Assembly (NCBI GenBank): GCA_030067055.1
Contig: JASJAL010000054.1
Span: 1-15,447 of the forward strand
Length of the DNA stretch: 15,447 bases
Direction of reading: 5' to 3'
Source: Kiloniellales bacterium
GTDB taxonomy: Bacteria > Pseudomonadota > Alphaproteobacteria > Kiloniellales > JAKSBE01
Within the stretch, counting starts at the first letter, position 1. Each line of letters begins with the position of its first letter. Positions 6,694-13,945 of the stretch are shown one piece after another. The notes below the pieces were generated by a model, which saw only the letters and a program-made list of their open reading frames with translations, was not told the origin of the DNA and made no database searches. A program made the position numbers and the translations under genes.

Positions 6694-7710
6694 TCAGTTG
6701 GTGCCGCGCAGCTCTTCTGCCGCCTTCAGCAGCTTCTCGCCCAGGGCGCCGGCCGAGGTCTTGTACTGCTGGACCACGGGGTCAGCACCCTTGCGCCAGG
6801 CGGCGACCTCCTCGGCCGAGAGCTCGACCACCGTCATGCCCTCTTTCCTGGCCGCCTCGTAGGCTTCAGCCTCGATCCGGGCGATGTCGTCGCGCACCGC
6901 CAGGTCGGCCTTCTCGGCGGCGGCGGTGACGATGTCCTTGTGCTTGTCGGGCAGGCCCTTCCAGAAAGCCTCGTTGACCAGGACGACGAACTCGATGTCG
7001 GCGTGGTTGGTCACGGTGATGGTATCCATCACCTCCCAGAGCTTGCGCGACTTCACCCCGGAAACCCCGGTCATGCCGACGTCGACCGTGCCGCGCTGGT
7101 AGGCGAGGTACTGCTCGGAGCCGGAGATCAGGGTCGGCGCCGCGCCGACGGTCTCCATGAAGGTGCCCAGGGTCTTGCCGAAGACCCGGACCTTCTTGTT
7201 CTGGATCTCGTCCGGGGTGCGCACCGGCGCACCCTTGGACAGCATGATTGCGCCGCCGTAGGCCTGCCACCAGAGCACCCGGCTTCCGGTTCCCAGAATT
7301 GCCTCGTCGATCGGCCCGCGGATCGGGCTGCCTTTCTTGGTCGCGGCGCGGACCAGGGATTCCGAGTTGAACATGAAGGGCATGTAGAAGATGTCGACCG
7401 CCGGAATATCGCCGACGAAGCGGGTCAGCGAGGCGACGCCCATCTCGATGGCGCCGGAGCCGACCGCCTGCGGGACTTCCTTGTCCTTGTAGAGCTGCGC
7501 CGAGTCGTAGATCTGCACTTCGATTTCGCCGCTGGAGGCCGACTCCACCTGCTCCTTGAAGAGCAGCAAATTCTGGCCCAGGTGGCTCTTCAGCGGCAGC
7601 TGCAGCGAAATGCGCAGGGTCGTCTCGGCGGCCTGCGGTTGCACCGGCGCCACCAGGGTCAAGGCGGCGGCAACTGCAACCAGCATCGCGGCGCTGGCTA
7701 GGCGTTTCAT
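6694..7710 (-). CDS. dctP: TRAP transporter periplasmic solute-binding protein DctP
   Basis: A 338-residue protein with a signal peptide (about residues 1-28, 'MKRLASAAMLVAVAAALTL', cleavage near QAA). The mature part follows the DctP fold: 'GAIEMGVASLTRF' around residues 86-98, 'DIFYMPFMF' at 106-114, and KKVRVFGKTLGTFMETVGA at 172-190, where Arg175 stands at the position of the conserved arginine that clamps the ligand carboxylate in this family. The ligand is therefore probably a carboxylate. GGAGGT (complement of 7719-7724) lies 8 nt before the ATG, a strong site consistent with high expression. It is the first gene of the TRAP/lyase operon. The adjacent lyase suggests a methylisocitrate-like or dimethylmalate-like acid, which is inference. 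Confidence 0.95.
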   Translation of the reverse strand: MKRLASAAMLVAVAAALTLVAPVQPQAAETTLRISLQLPLKSHLGQNLLLFKEQVESASSGEIEVQIYDSAQLYKDKEVPQAVGSGAIEMGVASLTRFVGDIPAVDIFYMPFMFNSESLVRAATKKGSPIRGPIDEAILGTGSRVLWWQAYGGAIMLSKGAPVRTPDEIQNKKVRVFGKTLGTFMETVGAAPTLISGSEQYLAYQRGTVDVGMTGVSGVKSRKLWEVMDTITVTNHADIEFVVLVNEAFWKGLPDKHKDIVTAAAEKADLAVRDDIARIEAEAYEAARKEGMTVVELSAEEVAAWRKGADPVVQQYKTSAGALGEKLLKAAEELRGTN

Positions 7711-7757
7711 TGGATCTGACCTCCCTCGTCCACGGCTTGTTTTTTGAATGCGGGCAA

Positions 7758-7786
7758 ACGATTGCCGGGCTGGCGCGGCCTGTCAA
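7758..7786 (-). promoter_or_regulatory. Candidate sigma-70-type promoter of dctPQM
   Basis: On the minus strand, TTGACA (complement of 7781-7786) is followed after 17 nt by AATCGT (complement of 7758-7763), matching the -10 consensus at only three positions. A perfect -35 with a poor -10 and an overlapping palindrome suggests a regulated promoter. The leader to the start codon would be about 40 nt. Confidence 0.35.
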
Positions 7787-7798
7787 GGCGGCCTTGAC
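7782..7798. promoter_or_regulatory. 8-1-8 palindrome, candidate operator for the TRAP operon
   Basis: GTCAAGGC-G-GCCTTGAC is perfectly symmetric and centred 80 bp upstream of the dctP ATG. Its promoter-proximal arm overlaps a TTGACA hexamer on the minus strand (complement of 7781-7786). A flanking pair, GCCTGTC (7778-7784) and GACAGGC (7809-7815), adds a second imperfect symmetry. The length and spacing suit a dimeric winged-helix regulator such as the GntR family; no regulator gene is in the window. Confidence 0.45.
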
Positions 7799-7893
7799 CG
7801 GCCTCCAAGACAGGCTCATCGGCAGGTGAGAAGCACAGATTGCCCGACGGCGCTCTGCGCTCTCGGGACAGATCGTCAAGAGGAAGGGAACGG

Positions 7894-7949
7894 TTCCGGG
7901 CTATCCTGATCCCGGAAATGGCCGATGGGCGCCCTCGCGGGCGCCCGTC
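7894..7949 (-). terminator. Tandem hairpins downstream of the zinc-ribbon gene
   Basis: Two inverted repeats follow the minus-strand gene ending at 7956. The first pairs GATGGGCGCCC (7924-7934) with GGGCGCCCGTC (7939-7949) across a 4-nt loop, with one G-U pair. The second pairs TTCCGGG (7894-7900) with CCCGGAA (7911-7917) across 10 nt. No long T-run follows, but stability and position fit termination before the dctP promoter region. Confidence 0.5.
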
Positions 7950-7955
7950 GCCGCC

Positions 7956-8126
7956 TCAGGCAGCGAGACTGGAATCGTTCCAGGCGGCGGTCTGCTTGCA
8001 GTCCTTGCAGACCCGCTCACCGGCCCAAGCGCTGGTGAAGTCCTTGCGGCACATCAAGCACTTGCGGCTCTTGGAGACGTATTCCTTATCCGGCTCTGGC
8101 TTCTTGTTCTTGCTTGAGTCACTCAT
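7956..8126 (-). CDS. 56-residue four-cysteine zinc-ribbon-like protein
   Basis: A small protein with a charged, Lys-rich N-terminus (residues 1-21) and a CxxC-N13-CxxC arrangement: Cys23, Cys26, Cys40 and Cys43 within KCLMCRKDF and RVCKDCKQTAAW. The spacing is that of a zinc ribbon, so it probably binds one zinc ion and could contact nucleic acid or protein. The start is ATG 8126 with a weak AGAAG upstream; a GTG at 8153 in frame would add nine residues. It is alone on the minus strand, faces away from mreB across a 539-nt gap, and is followed by tandem hairpins. I recognise no named family. Confidence 0.72.
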   Translation of the reverse strand: MSDSSKNKKPEPDKEYVSKSRKCLMCRKDFTSAWAGERVCKDCKQTAAWNDSSLAA

Positions 8127-8178
8127 TTCGATCGCTTCTGGTCTAGATGTCACTCAGCCCCGTTTGCTGCTTAGACAT

Positions 8179-8205
8179 AGGGCTGTCTCTTCGGGAGACA
8201 ACCCT
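8179..8205 (-). promoter_or_regulatory. Hairpin in the probable leader of the zinc-ribbon gene
   Basis: AGGG-C-TGTCTC (8179-8189) pairs with GAGACA-A-CCCT (8195-8205) around a 5-nt loop with one internal C/A mismatch: ten pairs in all. It lies 53-79 nt upstream of the zinc-ribbon ATG on the minus strand and could be an RNA leader hairpin or a protein-binding site. Confidence 0.35.
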
Positions 8206-8323
8206 TCGTAACGCATTGCAGCAATGTTGTGTTTGTAAGACGCGGTTACGGCGGAGTTAATACCAGAAATTCGGATCGATTCCAAAGACTTTTCTGATCA
8301 ATCGGAAAAATTTTTGCAAACAG

Positions 8324-8339
8324 GTTACAAGTCTGTAAC
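8324..8339. promoter_or_regulatory. GTTAC-N6-GTAAC inverted repeat, candidate operator
   Basis: GTTAC (8324-8328) and GTAAC (8335-8339) flank six bases, a common layout for a dimeric helix-turn-helix regulator. Single copies of related pentamers (GGTTACGG near 8245, CGTAACGC near 8210) occur nearby. The regulator is unknown. Confidence 0.3.
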
Positions 8340-8383
8340 GCAAGCACTAGAGGTTAGGGAGCCCGGAATCCGCCAGATATTGT

Positions 8384-8460
8384 AATGCTGTGAAATCGGT
8401 AAGGTGGTGGGGGCACAGCCTTTCGCGCTCAAGGCGCGAATCTTGTCGCAGTGCAGCATT
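8384..8460 (+). ncRNA. Possible structured RNA or mreB leader element
   Basis: AATGCTG (8384-8390) and CAGCATT (8454-8460) could close a long stem around a stable inner hairpin, TTCGCGC (8422-8428) with GCGCGAA (8434-8440) and a 5-nt loop. This could be part of a long 5' leader of mreB or a separate small RNA. Only the pairing is visible; there is no clear promoter or terminator. Confidence 0.25.
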
Positions 8461-8511
8461 CTAGCCTCTGAATGGCAAGACAGCGCCAAGTATTTGAAAC
8501 TCTGCGGGTCG

Positions 8512-8541
8512 TTAGCAACACGTTAATCATCGGCGTTCTAT
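8512..8541 (+). promoter_or_regulatory. CtrA-like box and possible -10 upstream of mreB
   Basis: TTAG-N7-TTAA (8512-8526) differs by one base from the alphaproteobacterial CtrA consensus TTAA-N7-TTAA. A possible -10 (TTCTAT, 8536-8541) lies 9 nt downstream, putting the box over the -35 position, the usual place for CtrA at activated promoters. The -35 itself is poor. Cell-cycle control of mreB would follow if it is real. Confidence 0.33.
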
Positions 8542-8587
8542 GATCCGGCTGGCTCTCGCAAGCGCCGTCGGGCGATTTAGGTATTAA

Positions 8588-9709
<1,122 letters not shown>

Positions 9710-9737
9710 ACGCCAACGGCACATGACTCCCAGGGTG

Positions 9738-9763
9738 AGGGCGGTCCACGGGGCCGCCCTTTT
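9738..9763 (+). terminator. Rho-independent terminator of mreB
   Basis: AGGGCGGTCC (9738-9747) pairs with GGGCCGCCCT (9751-9760) over ten base pairs, one of them G-U, with a 3-nt loop, followed directly by further Ts (9761-9763). It begins 29 nt after the mreB stop. This is the clearest terminator in the window and marks mreB as a single-gene unit on its 3' side. Confidence 0.85.
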
Positions 9764-9848
9764 CATGTTGCAGGCTTTCTTCCTCCCACCGAACCCGCGG
9801 AATTCCGGCGCCTGGTGATCGGGTCACGGAGATTCCACAGCCCAGATC

Positions 9849-9877
9849 TAGACATTCGTTAACCCTAGACCCTTATG
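9849..9877 (+). promoter_or_regulatory. Weak candidate promoter of the patatin gene
   Basis: TAGACA (9849-9854) matches the -35 consensus at five of six positions and is followed after 17 nt by CTTATG (9872-9877), a poor -10. It lies between the mreB terminator and the patatin gene, where a promoter is required. Confidence 0.25.
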
Positions 9878-9891
9878 TTGCAACGCAGCAC

Positions 9892-9915
9892 GGGCCGCCG
9901 CAGACCTCGCGGCCC
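9892..9915 (+). promoter_or_regulatory. Leader hairpin of the patatin gene
   Basis: GGGCCGC (9892-9898) and GCGGCCC (9909-9915) form a perfect 7-bp G-C stem with a 10-nt loop, 29 nt before the start codon. It lies after the candidate promoter and could influence translation or message stability. Confidence 0.3.
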
Positions 9916-9944
9916 CGTCGAGGAATTCGGAGAGGATTCTACGC

Positions 9945-11057
9945 ATGGCAGCAAAGAGCGCCGCACGACAGCAGCCCGCCAAGCCCGAACCGAGGATCAA
10001 GCCCTCGGCCAAGGGGCGGGCCGCGACGCAGCCGCCCCGTAGGCCGCGCGCCGAGGCCGGCCGCCGTCCCGGCGTGGTCAAGCCGATCAACCTCGCCTTG
10101 CAGGGCGGGGGTGCCCACGGCGCCTTCACCTGGGGCGTGCTGGACCGGCTCCTGGAGGACGGCCGGACCTTCTTCGAAGGCGTGAGCGGGACCAGCGCCG
10201 GGGCCTTCAACGCCGTCGCACTCGCGGCTGGCCTGCAAGAGGGCGGTGCTCAGGGCGCCCGCGACAAGCTCGAGGCCCTGTGGCGGGCTGCCTCCGACGC
10301 GGCTCGGCTCTCGCCGCTGCGCGGCTCGCGCTCCAGCCAGGTCGCTTTCGACCTCATGTCCCGCATGGTCTCGCCCTACCAGTTCAATCCTATGGACCTC
10401 AATCCCCTGCGGGGCCTGCTCGAAGATGCGATCGACTTCCCCGCCCTGCGCCGGGGTGCCCCCGTACGGCTCTTCGTCGCGGCCACGGAGGTCGCCAGCG
10501 GCCGGGCGCGGGTTTTCGAGACCCGTGAGATCTCGGTCGACGTCGTGCTCGCCTCGGCGTGCTTGCCGCAGTTGCACCATGCCGTGAAGATCGGCCGGCA
10601 TCACTATTGGGATGGCGGCTTCTCGGCCAACCCGGCGATCCTGCCGGTCATCGAAGCCTGCGAGACCCCGGACACCCTCATCGTCCAGCTCAATCCCGAC
10701 CGCGATTCGGAGCTACCGACCCGGGCCGGCGAGATTTCCGCACGGATGATGCGTCTGACCTTCAACCAGCCTTTCCGGCGCGAGATCGAAACCATCGAGC
10801 TCTGTCGGCGGGTCGCCCGCGAGGGCATCGCGGTCGGCGGTCGCTTGCGCCGCCGCGTCAAGCGGCACCGCTTCCACCTGATCGAGGCGGCGCCCTACAC
10901 CAAGGACCTCGAGGAGCACAGTCGCCTGACGCCGGAGTGGGATCTGCTTTGCCACCTGCGCGACTGCGGCCGTCGCGCCGCCGAGGCCTGGATGAAGAAG
11001 CAGCACCGCGAGGTCGGCTACAACTCGACCGTCGATCTGGCGCAGAAGTTCCTCTAG
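9945..11057 (+). CDS. Patatin-like phospholipase family protein
   Basis: A 370-residue serine lipid hydrolase. It has the oxyanion motif GGGAHG (54-59), the nucleophile elbow GTSAG with Ser84 (82-86) and the catalytic aspartate motif DGG at 223-225, the full patatin Ser-Asp dyad. The first 45 residues are rich in Ala, Lys, Arg and Pro and are probably disordered; no signal peptide is visible, so it should act in the cytoplasm or at the inner membrane on acyl esters. GGAGAGGA lies about 8 nt before the ATG. It follows the mreB terminator and converges with the amidohydrolase gene after only 13 nt. Some alphaproteobacterial patatins act on intracellular polyhydroxybutyrate; nothing here decides between that and phospholipids. 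Confidence 0.92.
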   Translation: MAAKSAARQQPAKPEPRIKPSAKGRAATQPPRRPRAEAGRRPGVVKPINLALQGGGAHGAFTWGVLDRLLEDGRTFFEGVSGTSAGAFNAVALAAGLQEGGAQGARDKLEALWRAASDAARLSPLRGSRSSQVAFDLMSRMVSPYQFNPMDLNPLRGLLEDAIDFPALRRGAPVRLFVAATEVASGRARVFETREISVDVVLASACLPQLHHAVKIGRHHYWDGGFSANPAILPVIEACETPDTLIVQLNPDRDSELPTRAGEISARMMRLTFNQPFRREIETIELCRRVAREGIAVGGRLRRRVKRHRFHLIEAAPYTKDLEEHSRLTPEWDLLCHLRDCGRRAAEAWMKKQHREVGYNSTVDLAQKFL

Positions 11058-11070
11058 GGCCTCGGGCCCG

Positions 11071-11910
11071 TCAGGTTCTGAGCTGCGCTTCTGCGAAGCG
11101 CTTGATGGCGGCGGTCAGGCTATCGAGGTCGGCCTGTAGCGTGTCGAAGCCCGGGCTGCGGGCAAAGCTGACCTCGTCCATGTAGAGCCGGCGGTTGATC
11201 TCGATCTGCAGGCTGTGGCGGCCGGCGGCCGGATCGGCATAGCGCTCGACCAACTCGACTCCCTTGTAGGGGTCGTTCAGCTTGACCTCGTAGCCCAGCT
11301 TTCTCAGCTCCGCGGCGACGAAGCGGGTGAAGGCCGGGTCGCAAGACGTGCCGTCGCGGTCGCCCAGAACGAAGTCCGCGCGGAGGGCGGGGCCGTCGGG
11401 CGTGGTCTCGTCACCCATCGCCGGCATGGAATGGCAGTTGAGATGCCAGACCTGACCGAAGCGGGCGTGGGCGGCGTCCAGCAGTTCGCTGAGGGCGGCA
11501 TGATAGGGCCGCCAGCAGGTCTCGATCCGGCGTTGCACCTCCGCGACCGTAAGCTTGCGGTCGTAGATCTCGCCAAGGCCGCGCAGCCGGCGCCAGATCA
11601 GCCCGACGCCGCGCGCGGTCTTGTCGCCCGGCAGAGTGGTGCCGGGCCAGGGTCCGTCGACCATCCCGCTGTCCAGGTCCTCCAACGCCCGGTTGGGGTC
11701 GATGTAGCTGCGTGGGAAGAGGGCGTGGAGCAGAGGCGCACCGAGCCTGACCACGCCGGCGTAAAGTGCCTCGACGTGGCTGTCCTCGGCCTGGCGCAGG
11801 ACCTGGCGGTCGATACGGTAGTCGAAATCGGGTGGATAGTCGTGGCCACTGTGTGGGCTGTCGAAGACGAGCGGGACGCTGATCTCGGTGGGGCGCTCGA
11901 TCCGGATCAT
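11071..11910 (-). CDS. N-formylglutamate amidohydrolase family protein
   Basis: A 279-residue metal-dependent hydrolase of the N-formylglutamate amidohydrolase family (Pfam PF05013). Family motifs are FDSPHSGHDYP (16-26), IDPNRALEDLD (70-80), LNCHSMPAMGDE (157-168) and the late segment LQIEINRRLYMDE (234-246), which hold the His, Glu and Asp residues expected to bind zinc. The classic HutG enzyme releases glutamate and formate at the end of one histidine degradation route; no hut genes are present, so the substrate may be another N-acylated amino acid. The start at 11910 overlaps the TAXI gene stop as ATGA, so the two are translated together; the frame is open to 12192 but that part encodes the TAXI protein in another frame. 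Confidence 0.9.
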   Translation of the reverse strand: MIRIERPTEISVPLVFDSPHSGHDYPPDFDYRIDRQVLRQAEDSHVEALYAGVVRLGAPLLHALFPRSYIDPNRALEDLDSGMVDGPWPGTTLPGDKTARGVGLIWRRLRGLGEIYDRKLTVAEVQRRIETCWRPYHAALSELLDAAHARFGQVWHLNCHSMPAMGDETTPDGPALRADFVLGDRDGTSCDPAFTRFVAAELRKLGYEVKLNDPYKGVELVERYADPAAGRHSLQIEINRRLYMDEVSFARSPGFDTLQADLDSLTAAIKRFAEAQLRT

Positions 11911-13256
11911 AACGAAGGCTCGGTCGGCCCGAGGGGCGGCGCGGCGACTGCGGGCGCCGAAGCTTCCGCCGCGCCGTGCAGCTTGCCGCGCAGCAGTTCG
12001 ATGTGCATGCGCAGGTGGTACAGCGGCTCGGCAAAGGACAGCGGCACCGAGACCTGCTTGACCTCCTCCTCGATCCGCGACAGCTCGTCCAGGAGGCGGA
12101 TCTGCTCGTCCTCCGGCAGCGTCACGCCGGTCGCTGCGTCGACCGTCCGCAGTTGCTTGTACCAGCGATAGATCCGGGCTCGGACCCGCCAACGATAGAC
12201 CGGAGGCAGGAAACGGATCAGCGGCAGCATCAAGGTGATCAGGGGGATCAGAAGCACCACCATGCGCTCCAGGAAGTTCGCCGCCCAGAACGGCAGCACC
12301 CGGTTCAGGAAGGAGGGACCGCGATCCAGATAGCGGCCGGCCTCCTCGCTCAGCGGGAAATCAAGGAGACGGGCCGCGGGGAAGGCGCCTGGCGCCTCGA
12401 AAAGGCCGCCCGCCCGATGGGTCCGGATCGCGGCGCGCAACAGCAGCTCGACCAGGGCAGGGTGCAAATCCTCCCGGGCGACAAGGGTCGCCGCCGGCGC
12501 CAGCAGCCTGACGTCGCGCGATGGAAGGTTGGCGGCGAAGTCGATCACGCCTTCGTGCAAGATCACAGTGGAAAAGCTGGCATTGGCCTGGGCGTAGGCG
12601 TCCGCCCGTTCCAGGCTGATTGGGCCGAGTTCCTCGGCGCGCAGCAGGTCGAGGATCACCTTCGAACTGGCGCCGGCCACGAAGATGGCGGCGTCGACGC
12701 GGCCTTCCTTCAGCGCTTCGGCTGCCTCGGCCCCCCCGATTGCCAGTAGCTGAGTGGTCGCTTCGGTCAGGCCGTTGGCCTCGAGCAGGGATAGGGCGGC
12801 CGCACGTGTGCCGCTGCCCTCCGGGCCGGTTGCCACCCGCTTGCCCGCCAGCGCCGACAGGCGACCGGCGATCGCCGGGCCGCGATGGAAGATCCAGATC
12901 GGCTCGTAGTAGAGCGATGCCAGGGAGACCAAATCCGGCTGCCTTGCCGGATCGCCCAGGCCGCCTTGAACGAAGGCGACGTCGACTCCGGAAGCCGGAT
13001 CCGAGAGCAGGGACAGGTTCTCGATCGAGCCCGAGGTCGGCCTCAGCTCGAGGCTGACATCCTCGGCGGCCAGGATCGTCTGATAGGCCTTGGCGAATTC
13101 ATGATAGGCGCCGCCGGTCCCGCCCGTGGCGATCACCAATCGGTCGGGTGGAGCCGGCTCGACGAAGAGGAAGGCGACGTAGAAGGCTGCCGCTGCGGCA
13201 AGCAAGGCTGGCAAGGCCAGCTTGACGATATCCTTGCCGCTTTGCCCCAATCGCAT
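11907..13256 (-). CDS. TAXI family solute-binding protein, membrane-anchored, with C-terminal membrane segment and cytoplasmic tail
   Basis: A 449-residue protein. An uncleaved-looking hydrophobic anchor (about 10-32) precedes a TAXI-type binding domain (COG2358) from about 37 to 310: LVIATGGTGGAYHEFAKAY at 40-58, 'ELRPTSGSIENL', 'GVDVAFVQGG' and 'GKRVATGPEGSGTRAAA'. A second hydrophobic block (about 328-352) and a basic region (YRWRVRARIYRWYK) lead into a helical acidic tail of about 90 residues, ending in an Ala/Pro-rich stretch. Standard TAXI carriers of about 320 residues lack the second membrane segment and tail, and no TRAP permease gene is near. It may therefore present ligand to an unknown partner or act as a sensor. 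ATG 13256 has only a weak ribosome-binding site. The ATGA overlap ties it to the amidohydrolase. Confidence 0.88.
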   Translation of the reverse strand: MRLGQSGKDIVKLALPALLAAAAAFYVAFLFVEPAPPDRLVIATGGTGGAYHEFAKAYQTILAAEDVSLELRPTSGSIENLSLLSDPASGVDVAFVQGGLGDPARQPDLVSLASLYYEPIWIFHRGPAIAGRLSALAGKRVATGPEGSGTRAAALSLLEANGLTEATTQLLAIGGAEAAEALKEGRVDAAIFVAGASSKVILDLLRAEELGPISLERADAYAQANASFSTVILHEGVIDFAANLPSRDVRLLAPAATLVAREDLHPALVELLLRAAIRTHRAGGLFEAPGAFPAARLLDFPLSEEAGRYLDRGPSFLNRVLPFWAANFLERMVVLLIPLITLMLPLIRFLPPVYRWRVRARIYRWYKQLRTVDAATGVTLPEDEQIRLLDELSRIEEEVKQVSVPLSFAEPLYHLRMHIELLRGKLHGAAEASAPAVAAPPLGPTEPSL

Positions 13257-13290
13257 GGCGCTTCGCCGTCACCCGAAATCCTGTGGCCTC

Positions 13291-13311
13291 GCGTCCTTAG
13301 CCCTAGGACGC
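13291..13311 (-). promoter_or_regulatory. Inverted repeat before the TAXI gene
   Basis: GCGTCCT (13291-13297) and AGGACGC (13305-13311) form a perfect 7-bp stem with a 7-nt loop, 35 nt upstream of the TAXI ATG and 57 nt after the preceding gene's stop on the minus strand. No T-run follows, so it could be a weak terminator, a leader hairpin or an operator. Confidence 0.35.
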
Positions 13312-13367
13312 TCGAAACGGCTTTCTGCGCGGATGTTAGCCAAGCTTCGCCGGGGTACTCAAGCGGC

Positions 13368-13568
13368 CTAGGCCTGGGGCGGTTCCGAAAAACTGTCGAC
13401 CGTAAGCTCGGCGGCGGGGTCCTTGACCACGAGTTCGGCGACGACCTCGCAAGTTTCGGCGAAGGCGGTCATGTCCGCTTCTCCGTCGCCCTGTTGCGGG
13501 CCGACGGCCCGGAAGAAGCGGGCGCATTCGCGAAGAAGCTGGGCGGCGAGTTCTGCGTGCGTTGCCAT
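13368..13568 (-). CDS. Small hypothetical protein, 66 residues
   Basis: The product starts MATHAELAAQLLRECARFFR and continues with a second predicted helix (AFAETCEVVAELVVKDP) before a polar tail. This two-helix layout, with a 'LLR..A.FFR.VG' core and 'V.ELV..DP' end, resembles small hypothetical proteins I associate with Rhodospirillales genomes; no function is known. ATG 13568 is preferred because upstream codons in the same open frame (to 13715) look non-coding; its ribosome-binding site is weak. It is soluble, with no signal or membrane segment. It lies 111 nt upstream of the TAXI gene on the same strand, with an inverted repeat between them. Confidence 0.6.
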   Translation of the reverse strand: MATHAELAAQLLRECARFFRAVGPQQGDGEADMTAFAETCEVVAELVVKDPAAELTVDSFSEPPQA

Positions 13569-13945
13569 GCCGCCACTGTCGACGGTTAAGGTAAACAAAG
13601 CGTCAAGCTTTTGGCGCGCGGGCTGCGCTTCAGGAAGAAGGCCGCCCACTGCGCCGAAATAAGCACCAGAGGGCGGCCGAAGAAGAGTCCAGCGACGCAG
13701 AGGGGGGTCCATCACCTATGAGCCGGTGGACTCGTCGCTCGAGGGTAGTGTCCGGATGGATTTTTTTATATTGGCTGAGGCTCTGCCGCAGCCCCCTATC
13801 TCTAAACTGGTATAAGCAATTTGTCAACAAAAGTGATCAAATAGTAAATATAACCCCAGGCCGAATATTGATTTCGTTAACCATAATTCATGGCGAATTC
13901 CTTGGATTCCTGGGGATTCTCGGGCTTGGAGGCGCTCCCAGGCCT
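13569..13945. other. Intergenic region with an AT-rich core
   Basis: This 377-nt gap separates the DmdA-like gene from the small hypothetical gene, both on the minus strand. The core at about 13760-13890 is much more AT-rich than the rest of the window and includes a run of seven Ts (13761-13767), a candidate minus-strand promoter (13799-13827) and a TTAACCAT octamer (13877-13884), a known form of the CtrA half-site. GGGTAGTGTCCGG at 13743-13755 resembles the ends of some IS630-type elements, but no partner repeat or transposase is visible. No credible gene is present. Confidence 0.45.
13799..13827 (-). promoter_or_regulatory. Candidate promoter for the small hypothetical/TAXI/amidohydrolase group
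   Basis: On the minus strand TTGACA (complement of 13822-13827) is followed after exactly 17 nt by TAGAGA (complement of 13799-13804), a partial match to the -10. The AT-rich surroundings support it. The transcript would have a leader of about 225 nt before the first start codon. Confidence 0.4.

Noticed and set aside
9859..9865. TTAACCC as a CtrA half-site upstream of the patatin gene
   Set aside because: One base off the half-site and no second TTAA at the right spacing; too weak to annotate.
11057..11069. 5-bp hairpin GGGCC-TCG-GGCCC between the convergent patatin and amidohydrolase genes
   Set aside because: Short stem with no T-run; expected often by chance in this base composition.
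11911..12192. Upstream extension of the amidohydrolase frame
   Set aside because: It overlaps the C-terminal part of the TAXI gene in another frame and is Arg-rich nonsense; the ATGA junction defines the start.
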